Shown here piece by piece: positions 6,636 through 6,700 of a stretch of DNA of 6,700 bases. The DNA comes from Gammaproteobacteria bacterium. GTDB taxonomy: Bacteria; Pseudomonadota; Gammaproteobacteria; GCA-001735895. The first letter of the stretch is position 1. Every line of letters starts with the position of its first letter. The notes under the pieces are model-generated. The model did not search any database, had not been told where the DNA came from, and was given only the letters and a program-made list of their open reading frames with translations. The stretch is from the NCBI GenBank assembly GCA_003645435.1, contig QNFD01000147.1:1-6700 (forward strand), written 5' to 3'. Both the position numbers and the translations under genes were made by a program.

Positions 6636-6700
6636 ATGGCTTCCAGTTATCGCGTAGCGGTCATCCCTGGTGATGGCATAGGCAAGGAAGTCGTTCCCGA
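6636..6700 (+). CDS. Beta-decarboxylating dehydrogenase, DmlA/TtuC (D-malate/tartrate) type, 3' end cut off
   Basis: Only the first 21 codons are in the window. They read MASSYRVAVIPGDGIGKEVVP, the nucleotide-binding start of the isocitrate / isopropylmalate / tartrate dehydrogenase family. GDGIGKEV with Lys is typical of D-malate and tartrate dehydrogenases (DmlA, TtuC), while isopropylmalate dehydrogenases usually have GDGIGPEV. Some homoisocitrate dehydrogenases also have Lys here, so the substrate cannot be fixed from this piece. Family members use NAD with a divalent metal to oxidise a 2-hydroxy acid and usually decarboxylate it, for example D-malate to pyruvate. A strong GGAGG site (6627-6631) inside the end of the livF-type gene, and the abutting stop and start, show it belongs to the same transcription unit as the transporter. 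Confidence 0.8.
   Translation, partial: MASSYRVAVIPGDGIGKEVVP

Noticed and set aside
1..6700. CRISPR arrays, tRNA or rRNA genes, insertion sequences.
   Set aside because: No regularly spaced repeats, no tRNA-like cloverleaf in the two intergenic gaps, and no transposase or terminal inverted repeats were seen.

Overview
The window looks like a co-directional catabolic and transport locus from a Gram-negative bacterium, most likely a proteobacterium and possibly a gammaproteobacterium. The grounds are a plain Sec signal peptide on the binding protein instead of a lipobox, roughly balanced base composition, strong GGAG-type ribosome sites and tight gene packing. The species cannot be named from the sequence. 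All eight protein-coding genes lie on the + strand; nothing on the - strand looks like a real gene.

Layout. Positions 1-919 hold the 3' part of an alpha subunit of a class I [4Fe-4S] hydro-lyase (L-tartrate dehydratase / class I fumarase, TtdA-like). It overlaps the matching beta subunit (880-1560, TtdB-like). A 195-base intergenic region (1561-1755) carries a good sigma70-type promoter candidate and a long imperfect dyad just before the next gene. Positions 1756-2982 encode a periplasmic binding protein of the branched-chain amino acid (HAAT) ABC family. An 87-base gap with a convincing intrinsic terminator (3007-3043) separates it from a tightly packed block: two permeases (livH-type 3070-3981, livM-type 3991-5028) and two ATPases (livG-type 5025-5768, livF-type 5769-6635). 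The livF-type protein has an unusual N-terminal extension of about 45-48 residues. Directly abutting it, at 6636, is the first part of a beta-decarboxylating dehydrogenase whose N-terminus resembles D-malate/tartrate dehydrogenase (DmlA/TtuC); it runs off the window.

How the genes may work together. Enzymes of the TtdAB type dehydrate a 2-hydroxy-dicarboxylate such as tartrate to oxaloacetate or malate to fumarate. DmlA/TtuC-type enzymes oxidise and decarboxylate D-malate or tartrate. A complete HAAT importer lies between them, in one transcriptional direction and translationally coupled to the dehydrogenase, so I infer a module for uptake and breakdown of a hydroxy-dicarboxylate or a related acid. 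Supporting details are the lack, in the binding protein, of the Glu that amino-acid-binding homologues use for the ammonium group, and departures from the usual active-site motifs in both dehydratase subunits. The substrate is not proven. The parts belong to known families; the possibly new aspects are the combination, the altered dehydratase motifs and the LivF extension.
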